Part shown: one piece after another, positions 44,112-53,224 of the stretch
Numbering within the stretch: position 1 is the first letter of the stretch
How the letters are laid out: every line of letters starts with the position of its first letter
Assembly: GCA_003524845.1 (NCBI GenBank)
Contig: DQGR01000086.1
Coordinates: 2,424 to 62,880 of the forward strand
DNA length: 60,457 nt
Reading direction: 5' to 3'
Source of the DNA: Patescibacteria group bacterium
GTDB lineage: Bacteria > Patescibacteriota > Microgenomatia > UBA10105
The notes under the pieces: generated by a model
The model's database searches: none
What the model was told of the DNA's origin: nothing
The model's input: only the letters and a program-made list of their open reading frames with translations
Made by a program: the position numbers and the translations under genes

Positions 44112-45098
44112 GTGAATAAGCGCATCCTGCTTGCTATCCCTGACCACTCTTCATATAAAAAAGGTATTGTTTCTGCACTACTGAGAATGGGAGCTGCGGT
44201 TGAACTTTTTGATTTTCGTAAAGGCACCGTCGCTGCCAGGGCAGCGGGTGTAGTTAACAATAGACTTAATCCCCGATCTCAATTGCTTACTGCATATATT
44301 AACAATTCGATTCAAGACCGACTATTGGCGAAAGTTGTTGAATTTAAACCCCATATATTACTCATAATTAAGGGGCATGAAATAAACGCCGAAACTGTGA
44401 GAACGATCACTAGAAAAGGTGTGATTACGATTAATTGGTATCCTGACTGGTTAGTACTTTGGCCATGGATCAAACGCCATGCACCGGCATATTCCATTTT
44501 TATTTCATCTTGTCTTAATCTCAATAAAGCTGTACAAAAAATCCATTCCTACGCGTTTTATTTACCTTTTGCGGCAGACCCGGATAAACTGTTACATCAT
44601 GAACCAAAACTGTATCCTATTTCCTTTGTTGGACAATACAGCCCGCGGCGGGAACATTATTTCGCAAAGCTTGTTAAGCTGGGTTTACACATTTGGGGGT
44701 ACCAGGGTTGGCAATCAAGTTCATTGCGACAAATCGCACAACCTCCGACCACGGCTGAAGAAACGCTGCAAATATTCAGAAGAAGCAAAATTATCGTAAA
44801 CATTCTCACTGGAGACAATACATTTCATCCGGCAAATATTAACAATCGGACATTTGAAGTCTTACAAGTCGGCAGTTTTCTACTCAATCACGATCAACCA
44901 GTCTTGCATAAACATTTTCCGGTTCAAAAGTGTATGGGCACCTTCACCACCCCACAAGAACTTTTGAAAAAAACGCGCTATTTTCTGATGCATGAAAAAG
45001 AACGGGAAAAAATTGCCCAATATGGTTGGAATTATGTAAAAAGACACCACTCATATGATATCCGTCTGAAAGAATTATTTCGTAAAATAATTCTATGA
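44112..45098 (+). CDS. CgeB-like glycosyltransferase (GT-B fold)
   Basis: About 328 residues, starting with GTG (VNKRILLAIPDHSSYKKG); a GGAAAG sits about eight bases upstream, and an in-frame GTG at 44103 is the alternative. ILLIIKGHEINAETVR, ITINWYPDWLVLW, and the C-terminal FEVLQVGSFLLNHDQP, YFLMHEKEREKIAQYGWNYV are the pattern of CgeB/Glyco_trans_1_2 proteins. It is coupled by ATGA to the flippase gene. The acceptor may be the same lipid-linked chain that the flippase moves. Confidence 0.82.
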   Translation: MNKRILLAIPDHSSYKKGIVSALLRMGAAVELFDFRKGTVAARAAGVVNNRLNPRSQLLTAYINNSIQDRLLAKVVEFKPHILLIIKGHEINAETVRTITRKGVITINWYPDWLVLWPWIKRHAPAYSIFISSCLNLNKAVQKIHSYAFYLPFAADPDKLLHHEPKLYPISFVGQYSPRREHYFAKLVKLGLHIWGYQGWQSSSLRQIAQPPTTAEETLQIFRRSKIIVNILTGDNTFHPANINNRTFEVLQVGSFLLNHDQPVLHKHFPVQKCMGTFTTPQELLKKTRYFLMHEKEREKIAQYGWNYVKRHHSYDIRLKELFRKIIL

Positions 45099-46345
45099 AG
45101 CGTGTCGAATTGCTTACTAAAAAATTGCATCTTGATCTTCCTTATTTCATAAGAAACAGTGCATTCGCATTTGTGCAACAAATTATCGGAGTAAGTTGTG
45201 GTTTAGCAGTCAGTTATATATTTGGGCATTTTGTTTCAGTCCAGGCATTTGGAGAATATAGTTTAGTTCTGTCAATTCTGGGACTATTAAACTTTTTAGG
45301 GTTATCAGAGATTGATACGCCGCTGACACAGTCAGTAAGTCGTGGATACGATGGCGCTTTGATCACTTCAGCCAGAATAAAATTTGGGCTCAGCTTGATT
45401 GGAATTCCTATCCTTTTGGGATTTGCGGTGTTTTATTATTTGCACCAGCAACCATCTATAGCCATGATTTTAATTTTTACGACATTGCTTTTGCCGCTCT
45501 TAAATACATTTACCAGTTACCCGGCTTTTCTTGTGGCTAAACGAAAATTTTTGAGTCTTTCCTTACTTGGAATTCTCAGTTCACTTTTTTTTGTATCCAC
45601 GATTACTGTGGCTTCCTGGTTTACAAAATCGTCACTGGGAATAACTATTGCTTATTTAATTGCGATTACACTTCCTGCAATCGTGGGATACTTATTTTGC
45701 ATCAAGTTTGTTGCTAAAAATTTCAGAATTGATCCCCATCTTTTTCAATACGGTAAATTTCTGACTCTACTCTCCGTTTTACCCTGGGTTTCCGGTAATA
45801 TTGGCAGTATTTTACTGGGAACTTTTATCGGTCCCGAGGCTCTCGCAGTTTATGCGGTAGCCAGTAGATTTTTAACCGCAGTCCAGAAAAATTTCATAGT
45901 TTTCTATAAACCAGTAACCGCCAAACTCGCGGGTCAATCTTCTGTGGCTCATCTAGAAGTTCTCCGCCAACATGCTATTAAACTTCTACTTATCGGCGTA
46001 TTGTTAACGCTCGGATTGTGGATCACACTTCCCTGGTTAATTCGGTTTTTCTTCACCGATAAATATATGAACGCTATTATATACGGCCGGTTTTTGAGTC
46101 TGACGTTAATTGTACTTCCTTTTAACTGGGTAGTGTCTGACATGATGATGTATCAGAAGAAAACTCATGCCCTCATAATCCGCTCCACTATTCCACAAAT
46201 TATTAAAATCGCGCTCTATCTAATAGTGGTTCCAATTTATAAAATTAACGGTCTGGTGGCGATTGCTTTGCTTGATAGATTTACCGAACCAATTATTCCA
46301 CTTTTGTCGTTAGCTAAAACTCGAGTAAAATTTAAGCGTCCGTAA
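45095..46345 (+). CDS. wzx: Wzx-type oligosaccharide flippase (MOP/PST family)
   Basis: A 416-residue protein with about twelve hydrophobic segments and the MOP-family pattern: FVQQIIGVSCGLAVSYIFG, AFGEYSLVLSILGLLNFLGL, then VSRGYDG and LPWVSGNIGSILLGTFIGPE at the start of the second half. It would move polyprenyl-diphosphate-linked oligosaccharides outward. It is the only export protein visible; no Wzy polymerase or ABC exporter is found. Its last 36 bases overlap the convergent GT4 gene. Confidence 0.85.
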   Translation: MKRVELLTKKLHLDLPYFIRNSAFAFVQQIIGVSCGLAVSYIFGHFVSVQAFGEYSLVLSILGLLNFLGLSEIDTPLTQSVSRGYDGALITSARIKFGLSLIGIPILLGFAVFYYLHQQPSIAMILIFTTLLLPLLNTFTSYPAFLVAKRKFLSLSLLGILSSLFFVSTITVASWFTKSSLGITIAYLIAITLPAIVGYLFCIKFVAKNFRIDPHLFQYGKFLTLLSVLPWVSGNIGSILLGTFIGPEALAVYAVASRFLTAVQKNFIVFYKPVTAKLAGQSSVAHLEVLRQHAIKLLLIGVLLTLGLWITLPWLIRFFFTDKYMNAIIYGRFLSLTLIVLPFNWVVSDMMMYQKKTHALIIRSTIPQIIKIALYLIVVPIYKINGLVAIALLDRFTEPIIPLLSLAKTRVKFKRP

Positions 46346-47503
46346 CGCGATTTTTTGAGGTTCGAGTTTTTGCTCCAGGTATTTTTGCGCAGCTCTGGTT
46401 AACATAATTCGCAATTTTTTCTTTTGTATGAGCTGAATTATAGCTTGGGCCAGTTTTTGCGAGTTGTTAGGCGGGACAAGAAACCCGGTTTTTCGATTAG
46501 TAATCAGCTCAGGGATACCGCCGGTATCAGAAGCGATAACTGGAGAACCATGCATAACGGCTTCCAGTATTACATTTGGGTAATTTTCCCAAAGTGAAGG
46601 CACTACAGTCATAAGGGCTTTTCGATAATACCGTGCCACTTGTAACTGGGAAAGGGGCGGCAGAAAGGAAACTTGTTTTAAATATTTTTTCAATTTCTTT
46701 CGCAACCTCTGCGTTGTCGAAACCTGAGCTTCAAAAGTGTCAGGCCCAACAAACAGAAATTTTATTTTTGGAAATTTCTGTAATACTTGTTCAATTGCAT
46801 CGGCGAGCACAAATACGCCTTTCTTACGTTGAATTTTTCCCACAAACAGGACGGTTTGTGATTGACTCAAGTTTATGACTTTTTTGGTATTTACTATAAC
46901 TGGATACGGAATCACGGTAGCTACTTTACAATTAAATCTAGTGTAAATTATTCTAGCCAGACTACGCGATGGCGAATAAATGGCATCTGCTTTAGTCACG
47001 CAGAATTTTTCCATTTTTTCCAGTATCCGGTAAAAAATAGTTTTCTCCTCCTGATTGGTTTCTCGAATCAGAAAACTTGGTGTGTGTAGTTTAATAAGCA
47101 CAGTCGGTTTAGTGCTCCCTCTCAACAATAAATATAAAAATAATTCGGCGCCAAAATCACCACCTTCAATAATATCTACAGTCCGGGACGCATTTAGTTG
47201 CACTAGTTCCTGATAGACTTGTACGCAAAACCAAAATGGATATTGAAGAAATAATAAACAGCGAAGTACTGCTTTTTTAATTAATGAGTCATCAATTTCA
47301 ATTGAGGTAGTAACCAAAACAGGTACTACACGTATTTCAATATTTCCTTCAAAAATTATTTTTTTTTCTTTTCCCTGGCAGAGTATCGTCACCAGATGTC
47401 CTAACTTAGATAAGGAACCGGCAAGGTTTTTTACGTAACTTCCAAAACCACCTGTGGGTCGATCGTTAATCGGATACTCCGCGCAAACAAAAATGATCTG
47501 CAT
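46310..47503 (-). CDS. GT4 glycosyltransferase
   Basis: A 397-residue GT-B enzyme: MQIIFVCAEYPINDRPTGGF with the GGFGSYV donor loop at the N-terminus, FVGKIQRKKGVFVLADAI, KIKFLFVGPD, and the GT4 signature PSLWENYPNVILEAVMHG with the E-x7-E pair, then SDTGGIPELI. It retains all usual catalytic positions. Last gene of the minus-strand run that begins at 53908; four bases separate it from the next GT4 gene. The donor cannot be predicted. Confidence 0.87.
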   Translation of the reverse strand: MQIIFVCAEYPINDRPTGGFGSYVKNLAGSLSKLGHLVTILCQGKEKKIIFEGNIEIRVVPVLVTTSIEIDDSLIKKAVLRCLLFLQYPFWFCVQVYQELVQLNASRTVDIIEGGDFGAELFLYLLLRGSTKPTVLIKLHTPSFLIRETNQEEKTIFYRILEKMEKFCVTKADAIYSPSRSLARIIYTRFNCKVATVIPYPVIVNTKKVINLSQSQTVLFVGKIQRKKGVFVLADAIEQVLQKFPKIKFLFVGPDTFEAQVSTTQRLRKKLKKYLKQVSFLPPLSQLQVARYYRKALMTVVPSLWENYPNVILEAVMHGSPVIASDTGGIPELITNRKTGFLVPPNNSQKLAQAIIQLIQKKKLRIMLTRAAQKYLEQKLEPQKIALRTLKFYSSFS

Positions 47504-47507
47504 AGAC

Positions 47508-48602
47508 TTAAATAATATTTTTGAGTAACCTGATTTCCTTTTCCCAGGTTACATCTGTGTCATATTTTTCTATAATTGTTTTTCGCGCATTGTTTCCTAA
47601 CTTTCTAGCTAAATATTTATTTCTCAATAATAATTTTAATTTCTGGCTGATATCTTTAACAGTCTGTTTAACCAGTAATCCGTTAAAGTTAGGAATAATA
47701 ACATCGTTAATTCCTTCGACATCAGTGCCGATTACCGGCAAACCACAACTCATTGCTTCTAACAGCGCCTTCGGGTGCCCTTCGAATTGCGAAACTAACA
47801 TAAATATTCGAGCTTGATTATAATACATTGGCAGCTCATGATGCGGTATGCTTGCATAGTAGGTAACTTTAACCTTAAATTTTCTGGCTAAGTCTAGCAA
47901 TTTATTCTTTAGAGTGCCAGAACCGATTAGGAGTAATTGCCGATTGATTTTACTCAGTCTAGCAATAGAATTTAGAAGTAACTCAGGGTTTTTTTGCGCC
48001 TCTAATCTACCTACAAAAATGGCAGTCGCTTTTTTATAAACCCTTTTTTGTATTTGTGGACAAAAAAGATGAGTGTCAACACCATTAGGTATTAAGTATA
48101 TTTTATTTTGCAAGTACGGGGGGTAGGAATATTTCAGTCTTTTTGTAGTTGCGATAACCGCATCGGCCAAATAGGCGGCAAGGTATTTTAAACACAGAAA
48201 CAACCATGCTCGAAAGACTTGGTTTCTACTCCTTGCGGCTTTACGATAATCATATCCGTAGTTAAATACAATTTTTTTTCCAAATAAAACTTTACCAGCC
48301 AAACAGGGTAATACTCCAGTTAACTGCATTCCTCTTAGTACGTCACAACGCCTAACCAACCGGTAATGAATGAGTGGCAGTAATAGCGCATACACAAAAC
48401 GGTGTAAACCAAACCGATTCCCTACTAGAAAAACGTTTGGTTGAATATGTATTGAGCTCTTCACACCATAGGAAAAAACAAACACTTTAGTAAATGCACG
48501 CGCGTAGTATTTTAAGTTATTGTTAAGAAGAAGAGTATCCTGTCCATTTCGCTCAAATTCTTCCCAGGACTCACCAATTGCTAAAAATACACCGAGATTC
48601 AT
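47508..48602 (-). CDS. GT4 glycosyltransferase
   Basis: A 364-residue protein: NVFLVGNRFGLHRFVY and KIVFNYGYDYRKAARSR in the first half, YLIPNGVDTHLFCP linker, IFVGRLEAQKNPELLLN, and SQFEGHPKALLEAMSCGLPV with the E-x7-E pair. The Gly-rich loop near the N-terminus is reduced (FLAIGESWEEFERNG). Joined by ATGA to the following upstream gene at 48599. The cytoplasmic GT4 series at 46310-52862 probably adds consecutive sugars. Confidence 0.86.
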   Translation of the reverse strand: MNLGVFLAIGESWEEFERNGQDTLLLNNNLKYYARAFTKVFVFSYGVKSSIHIQPNVFLVGNRFGLHRFVYALLLPLIHYRLVRRCDVLRGMQLTGVLPCLAGKVLFGKKIVFNYGYDYRKAARSRNQVFRAWLFLCLKYLAAYLADAVIATTKRLKYSYPPYLQNKIYLIPNGVDTHLFCPQIQKRVYKKATAIFVGRLEAQKNPELLLNSIARLSKINRQLLLIGSGTLKNKLLDLARKFKVKVTYYASIPHHELPMYYNQARIFMLVSQFEGHPKALLEAMSCGLPVIGTDVEGINDVIIPNFNGLLVKQTVKDISQKLKLLLRNKYLARKLGNNARKTIIEKYDTDVTWEKEIRLLKNII

Positions 48603-49843
48603 AGTAATGAAAGGTACAACCTTTCGTATTTAAAGGCTGGTTCCGTACAAAATTTTTGATGTAAAATCTGACGACGCTCAGTAAGAATTTTTCGATATTT
48701 TTTGTGATTTTTTAGCAGGTGAGTAATTCCCATTTGTAACGAATCTAAATCTGGTTCAATAATTAAGCCGCCGCCTGAAATTTTAACAATCTCGGGTAAA
48801 CCGCCACGACTGGTAACCAGAACCGGCACCCCCTGCAATATTGATTCCAAGGCTACTCTTCCGAAAGGCTCTTCCCAAACCGATGGAATAATAGTAAAAA
48901 GTGCTGATCGGATATATGTTTGGACTTTTTTATAAGTAGTGTGTCCTTTCCACTCGACTCGGGTATCTTTACATTCTCTATACAAATTTATAAGCGGTCC
49001 GTCTCCCAATAAAACTAACCGCGGTTTAGATTCAATTTCGAGCTTTGAATAAGCGCTAAGTAATAAATCAAAACCTTTTCCTCTGGTGAACCGACCTGCA
49101 AAGATAATGTAATTTTTGCGTAAAACTGGGGTAACTTTTGCATCGGTATAAGAGTTATATATGGTTTTGTGAACAACGAGATTATTTTTAATATAAATAT
49201 TAGAAAGCGCTTGACTTATACCCACTACTTGATTTGAATGTTTTATAAAAAACCTAAGTACTAGTGCTATAAACCAACCGTAACAAGCCATTAGCTCAGA
49301 AATCAACGGATAGTATTTTTGTAACTTATTTTTTCGCAGTAGTTGCAGGTCGGAAAAAATCACCCGGCGAAAATTACAGGCATGGAACTGATTTACCCGC
49401 GTTAGACAGTATCCGTATGGACATAAAGGAATATAGTCACGCAGTGTAATAATGACCGGTATCTGAAATAGTTTACCCACAATAAATGCGGTGGGAAGCA
49501 AATATTTTCCCTGTACATGCAGGTGAGTGGCTGGGTGTTTTTTCAGTTGCAACCAAAGATAAAATGTGGAGCGAATTAACCATAACGGATTTGAAAAATA
49601 AAAAGGCGTGAGCACTCGAGTACTATGAGTAAGATGTATGCCGGAAGGAAATCGGTATACGGGGACATTGTCAATTCTTTCAAAAATTTTACTCCCGAAA
49701 TTTGGCGTAAAAATGCTGACTATGGCACCTCGGCGAATTAATTCCGATGCCAGGAAATGTGTACTCCATTCACTGCCTCCGCGGTCAAATGGCACATAAT
49801 ATTCAGATAACATTAAAATTTTTAATTTACTTTTGGGCTGCAT
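48599..49843 (-). CDS. GT4 glycosyltransferase
   Basis: A 414-residue protein with MLSEYYVPFDRGGSEWSTHF (N-terminal acceptor loop), PVIITLRDYIPLCPYGYC, IFAGRFTRGKGFDLLLSAY, LVLLGDGPLINLY and PSVWEEPFGRVALESILQG with the E-x7-E pair. A Cys-rich stretch (CPYGYC, CNFRRV) is typical of one GT4 subgroup in which a DYxxxCP segment follows the first Rossmann domain. Overlaps the upstream GT2 gene by 17 bases. Confidence 0.87.
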   Translation of the reverse strand: MQPKSKLKILMLSEYYVPFDRGGSEWSTHFLASELIRRGAIVSIFTPNFGSKIFERIDNVPVYRFPSGIHLTHSTRVLTPFYFSNPLWLIRSTFYLWLQLKKHPATHLHVQGKYLLPTAFIVGKLFQIPVIITLRDYIPLCPYGYCLTRVNQFHACNFRRVIFSDLQLLRKNKLQKYYPLISELMACYGWFIALVLRFFIKHSNQVVGISQALSNIYIKNNLVVHKTIYNSYTDAKVTPVLRKNYIIFAGRFTRGKGFDLLLSAYSKLEIESKPRLVLLGDGPLINLYRECKDTRVEWKGHTTYKKVQTYIRSALFTIIPSVWEEPFGRVALESILQGVPVLVTSRGGLPEIVKISGGGLIIEPDLDSLQMGITHLLKNHKKYRKILTERRQILHQKFCTEPAFKYERLYLSLL

Positions 49844-50624
49844 AGATAATTAATTGTTTCAGTCGGGCGGGAACAATATACGCCAGAATTGGTTTGATTA
49901 GATAAATAACCTGTTTAAAAGAATACCCATAATTAAGTAGCGCATTAATTCGGACTTGCAGGGATTGCAACTCAACTTTTTTTAACTGTTTGAATGTCAC
50001 TGCGGACTTAGAAATCCGATACTGAAGTAACGGCTTGTTAATGTTAGCGGTTTTATAAGTACTGACAACTTTTAGAAATAAATCATAATCTTCAGCTCCA
50101 TTATACCGTTCGCTATAACTACCGACTGAGTCAAGTACTGATTTTCTCAGCATAATTGTTGAATGAATGAAGGGATTGTAGCGAAGTATGTGTGATTTTA
50201 TTTTTTGAGAGTCTTCCGGAAGTTTTTTTATTTTAATTTTGCGCCCCTGTTCATTAATAATAGTTACCCAAGTCCCAATCAAAACCACATCCGGATATTT
50301 TCTCAAAAACTTGACCTGGACGGAAAACCGGTTGCGAAGCGCGATATCATCTGCGTCCATGCGCGCGATTAATCGCCCCTTGGCAAAATGCAGTCCTCGA
50401 TTTAACGCAGCTGCCACTCCAACTTGTTTTACGTTGTTAATTATTTTTACCCGGGGATCCTGAAAACTTTTAACTATTGCTAAAGATTTATCCGTCGAAG
50501 CATCGTTAACAATGATTAATTCAAACTTCCGATAAGTCTGATTCAAAACGCTTGAGACTGATTTTTTGACAAACGATTCACTGTTGTAAACAGGCATGAT
50601 CACACTAACTAACGGCGTACTCAT
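49827..50624 (-). CDS. GT2 glycosyltransferase
   Basis: A 265-residue GT-A enzyme with VSVIMPVYNSESFVKKSV, LNQTYRKFELIIVNDASTD, the metal motif ARMDADDIALRNRF (DADD) and YNGAEDYDLFLK, the full set of a WfgD/SpsA-like inverting transferase. Its ATG overlaps the upstream GT4 gene (ATGA). It is the only GT2 in this GT4 series and likely forms a beta linkage. Confidence 0.88.
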   Translation of the reverse strand: MSTPLVSVIMPVYNSESFVKKSVSSVLNQTYRKFELIIVNDASTDKSLAIVKSFQDPRVKIINNVKQVGVAAALNRGLHFAKGRLIARMDADDIALRNRFSVQVKFLRKYPDVVLIGTWVTIINEQGRKIKIKKLPEDSQKIKSHILRYNPFIHSTIMLRKSVLDSVGSYSERYNGAEDYDLFLKVVSTYKTANINKPLLQYRISKSAVTFKQLKKVELQSLQVRINALLNYGYSFKQVIYLIKPILAYIVPARLKQLIIYAAQK

Positions 50625-51751
50625 GTAGAAAATTTTCGGATTGTTTTATTAAGTACTGTATAGACTTTTTGAGCAGATGCATCCCAGGTATACGGGGAAA
50701 TAGTTTTAAATCCTGCACGTCCCAGCTGGTAAGTTCTGCTATCTGCAGCTTTCTCTAACATTTGCACCAGTCCAGCTATATCACCTGGTTGCACTAATAA
50801 TCCATTGACACCGTGTTTTAAATATACGGGGATATCACCGACACGTGTAGCAATTACCGGTAGTCTCGCTGCCCACGCCTCAAAAAGTGTGATTGGATGT
50901 CCTTCAGAATAGGAAGACAACACAAATACGTTTGCTGAATTGTAAATTTTGGCCAGATCACGTCCGCTCTTTTCACCTAAGAACTGCACTAGTTTTTGTA
51001 AAGATAAATTTTTTACCAATGCTTCCAAGCGTTTCCGTTCCGGTCCTTCACCAACGAGAAGCAGACGAGCTGACCGGTTTTTGTTACTAAAAATGGAAAA
51101 AGCCTGGATTAATATATCCAGCCCCTTAACCGTATCAAACCGCCCTACCCATAATAGGGTGAATTTCGAGGGATGTGGTTTTTTAAACATACGAAAGTCT
51201 GGCTTTGTAATGCCATTTGGAATCACATAAACACAGTTTACATTGGGATAATTTAAAAAATGATGACTTACTGAAATTTCTGAATTATATTTGATACGTG
51301 TTAATAAAATTCGCTCTGATATTCCAAGCGCAGACCAGGGTCGAAGATCAAGGTTATTACTTCCGTGCACGGTAAAAACTACTGGCACCCGGATGAGTAA
51401 ACTTAAAATTTTGGCCGGAATTCCGGCAGAATATGCATGAGCGTAAATTATTGAAAAAGGTTTTTTTCGCTGGTCTGAAATAACTTTTTGGATAATTTGA
51501 AATATCCAGGCAATTCTACTCCATGGTTGAAAAAAATCTGCGGGCGTTCCGCTACGTATCACCGTAAGCCTACCGTTTAATAAAGACTGATTTTTATTAT
51601 AGATAATGCCATTTTTACTTTTTAAAGCTCGGGTATAAATGGTTACAGTGCAACCAAATTTTGTTACCAGACGCTGGGAAATTTCCCACACGTGTGTTTG
51701 ACCGCCTCCCCATATTGGTTCCCAAGCATCAATTAGCAAGCATACATTCAT
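50621..51751 (-). CDS. GT4 glycosyltransferase
   Basis: A 376-residue protein: CLLIDAWEPIWGGGQTHVWE with the GGGQTH donor loop, VPVVFTVHGSNNLDLR, YVIPNGITKPDF, LLWVGRFDTVKGLDILIQAF, LLLVGEGPERKRLEAL and SYSEGHPITLFEAWAARLPV with E-x7-E. All main GT4 positions are kept. It overlaps the next GT4 gene upstream by 23 bases. Confidence 0.87.
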   Translation of the reverse strand: MNVCLLIDAWEPIWGGGQTHVWEISQRLVTKFGCTVTIYTRALKSKNGIIYNKNQSLLNGRLTVIRSGTPADFFQPWSRIAWIFQIIQKVISDQRKKPFSIIYAHAYSAGIPAKILSLLIRVPVVFTVHGSNNLDLRPWSALGISERILLTRIKYNSEISVSHHFLNYPNVNCVYVIPNGITKPDFRMFKKPHPSKFTLLWVGRFDTVKGLDILIQAFSIFSNKNRSARLLLVGEGPERKRLEALVKNLSLQKLVQFLGEKSGRDLAKIYNSANVFVLSSYSEGHPITLFEAWAARLPVIATRVGDIPVYLKHGVNGLLVQPGDIAGLVQMLEKAADSRTYQLGRAGFKTISPYTWDASAQKVYTVLNKTIRKFST

Positions 51752-52862
51752 ATAGTTTATTTGTTTGTTCGAAAATATTTGACCATTGATATCTCTTTAC
51801 CACACCGCGGGTTTGTTTTTTTAAGCGCGTGTACAACTTTCTGTTTCGAAGTAAAGTTTCTATTTTAGCTGCCAAATCATGGCAATCCCGTCCGCGGTAA
51901 AAAACAACACCTTTGTCTCTGGTTATTTCATGATGAATTGGCAAATCAGGCAAGATTACCGGAATTTCTGCAGCCATGGCCTCAATTGTTACCAACCCGA
52001 ATCCTTCAACCAAAGATGGTAGGCAAAACAAATGCGACTTTTTTAATAACCTCCAAACCATAACTTGTTTTGGCAAGTATGAATGAAATTCTATGCGTGA
52101 ATCTAGTTTTTTAAGTAACACTAGTTCTTTTAAAACAGTTTCTTCTTCACCGCTACCAATTATATCAAGACGTACAGTAACTCGATTTCTATTGAGTAAT
52201 GCAACTGCCTCAATCAGATCTTGAACCCGCTTATACGGTACTAAACGAGCAATGCAGCAAACTGTTGGAATCTCACACTTACTTACTTTTAACGACCCTA
52301 TCTCTTTAAGAGAAACTCCACAGTAAATTACGTTTACTCTGCTTCCTAGAATATTTTTCTGTTGCAGTTTTATTTTTGTGGTGTCACTTATGGCAATTAT
52401 GGAATCCCACTTAAAACCTAGGCATAATCGTTCATACCAATTTAGCAATAAGTAAGCGATAACATTTGTATCAGCTGCGTACGCATCAACCGTATCTGCA
52501 ACCACTAAAATGCATTTACAACCTTTAAGGTACGCTAATACAAATGCAGGTAACCAAGCAAAAAAGCTCGACGCTTCAATTACGTCGCACTTAATTAATA
52601 ATCCTTTGATAATTGCGCTGATAATAAAACTTGCCCTGCCAAAATATTCTCCGGTTCGGGCATATCGCCGCTGTAGACCAACCCGAAAGATTGACATACC
52701 GAAAAGAAATTGTTGTTCAGGTTTTCCCACCTCCCTTGAAGCAATGACGACCGCGGAATTTTGCATTCGCATTGCAATCTGGTAAGCTCGAGCTTCTACT
52801 CCTCCATGCACATCAATGTTGACAGTACTGGGGAAGAATTCGGTAATAAAAAGCACTTTCAC
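51729..52862 (-). CDS. GT4 glycosyltransferase
   Basis: A 377-residue protein that starts with GTG in a GTGA overlap with the DUF2304 gene: VKVLFITEFFPSTVNID, then HGGVEARAYQIAMR (donor loop), VIYCGVSLKEIG, CCIARLVPYKRVQDLIEAV, LDIIGSGEEE and SLVEGFGLVTIEAMAAEIPV. The E-x7-E pair is present. The long VVADTVDAYAADTN segment in the middle is not seen in the other GT4 genes here. Confidence 0.86.
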   Translation of the reverse strand: MKVLFITEFFPSTVNIDVHGGVEARAYQIAMRMQNSAVVIASREVGKPEQQFLFGMSIFRVGLQRRYARTGEYFGRASFIISAIIKGLLIKCDVIEASSFFAWLPAFVLAYLKGCKCILVVADTVDAYAADTNVIAYLLLNWYERLCLGFKWDSIIAISDTTKIKLQQKNILGSRVNVIYCGVSLKEIGSLKVSKCEIPTVCCIARLVPYKRVQDLIEAVALLNRNRVTVRLDIIGSGEEETVLKELVLLKKLDSRIEFHSYLPKQVMVWRLLKKSHLFCLPSLVEGFGLVTIEAMAAEIPVILPDLPIHHEITRDKGVVFYRGRDCHDLAAKIETLLRNRKLYTRLKKQTRGVVKRYQWSNIFEQTNKLYECMLAN

Positions 52863-53218
52863 TTATTTGCTTTTCGCTTTCCGGGCGGATATTTGGTAAG
52901 TGGTTGTTCTAAAGCTATTTTACGTACCAGCTCGGTAATTTCCCTTCGTGTTTCTTCAAGAGAAATTGAAAGTCTGAAAATGAGATAAAATATTAAAGCA
53001 ATAGAAATGTAAATAACCACGTCTGACCCCCGGCCAATTCCCAAAACCTGGGCGGCGTATGAAGTCAACCGCGGATCTAATACCCCGGACAACGCAAAAA
53101 TAAATAGCGATGCCCAGAATAGGAAGGCGCCAATGGAAATTTTGGCATTTCGCACCTGCAAAATTACCCGGCTTAACGCAAATAGTAGAAAAAAACTTAA
53201 AATTATTTGAATAATCAC
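52859..53218 (-). CDS. DUF2304 membrane protein
   Basis: A 119-residue protein with three hydrophobic helices (IIQIILSFFLLFALSRV, FLFWASLFIFALSGV, VIYISIALIFYLIFRL) and a basic, coiled-coil-like tail (EETRREITELVRKIALEQ). The helix pattern and the RGSDVVIYISIA segment are those of DUF2304. These small proteins are regularly found next to DPM1-like GT2 genes and may anchor or regulate them, as here (53225). The start is GTG. No enzyme function is known. Confidence 0.85.
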   Translation of the reverse strand: MIIQIILSFFLLFALSRVILQVRNAKISIGAFLFWASLFIFALSGVLDPRLTSYAAQVLGIGRGSDVVIYISIALIFYLIFRLSISLEETRREITELVRKIALEQPLTKYPPGKRKANK

Positions 53219-53224
53219 TTAAAT

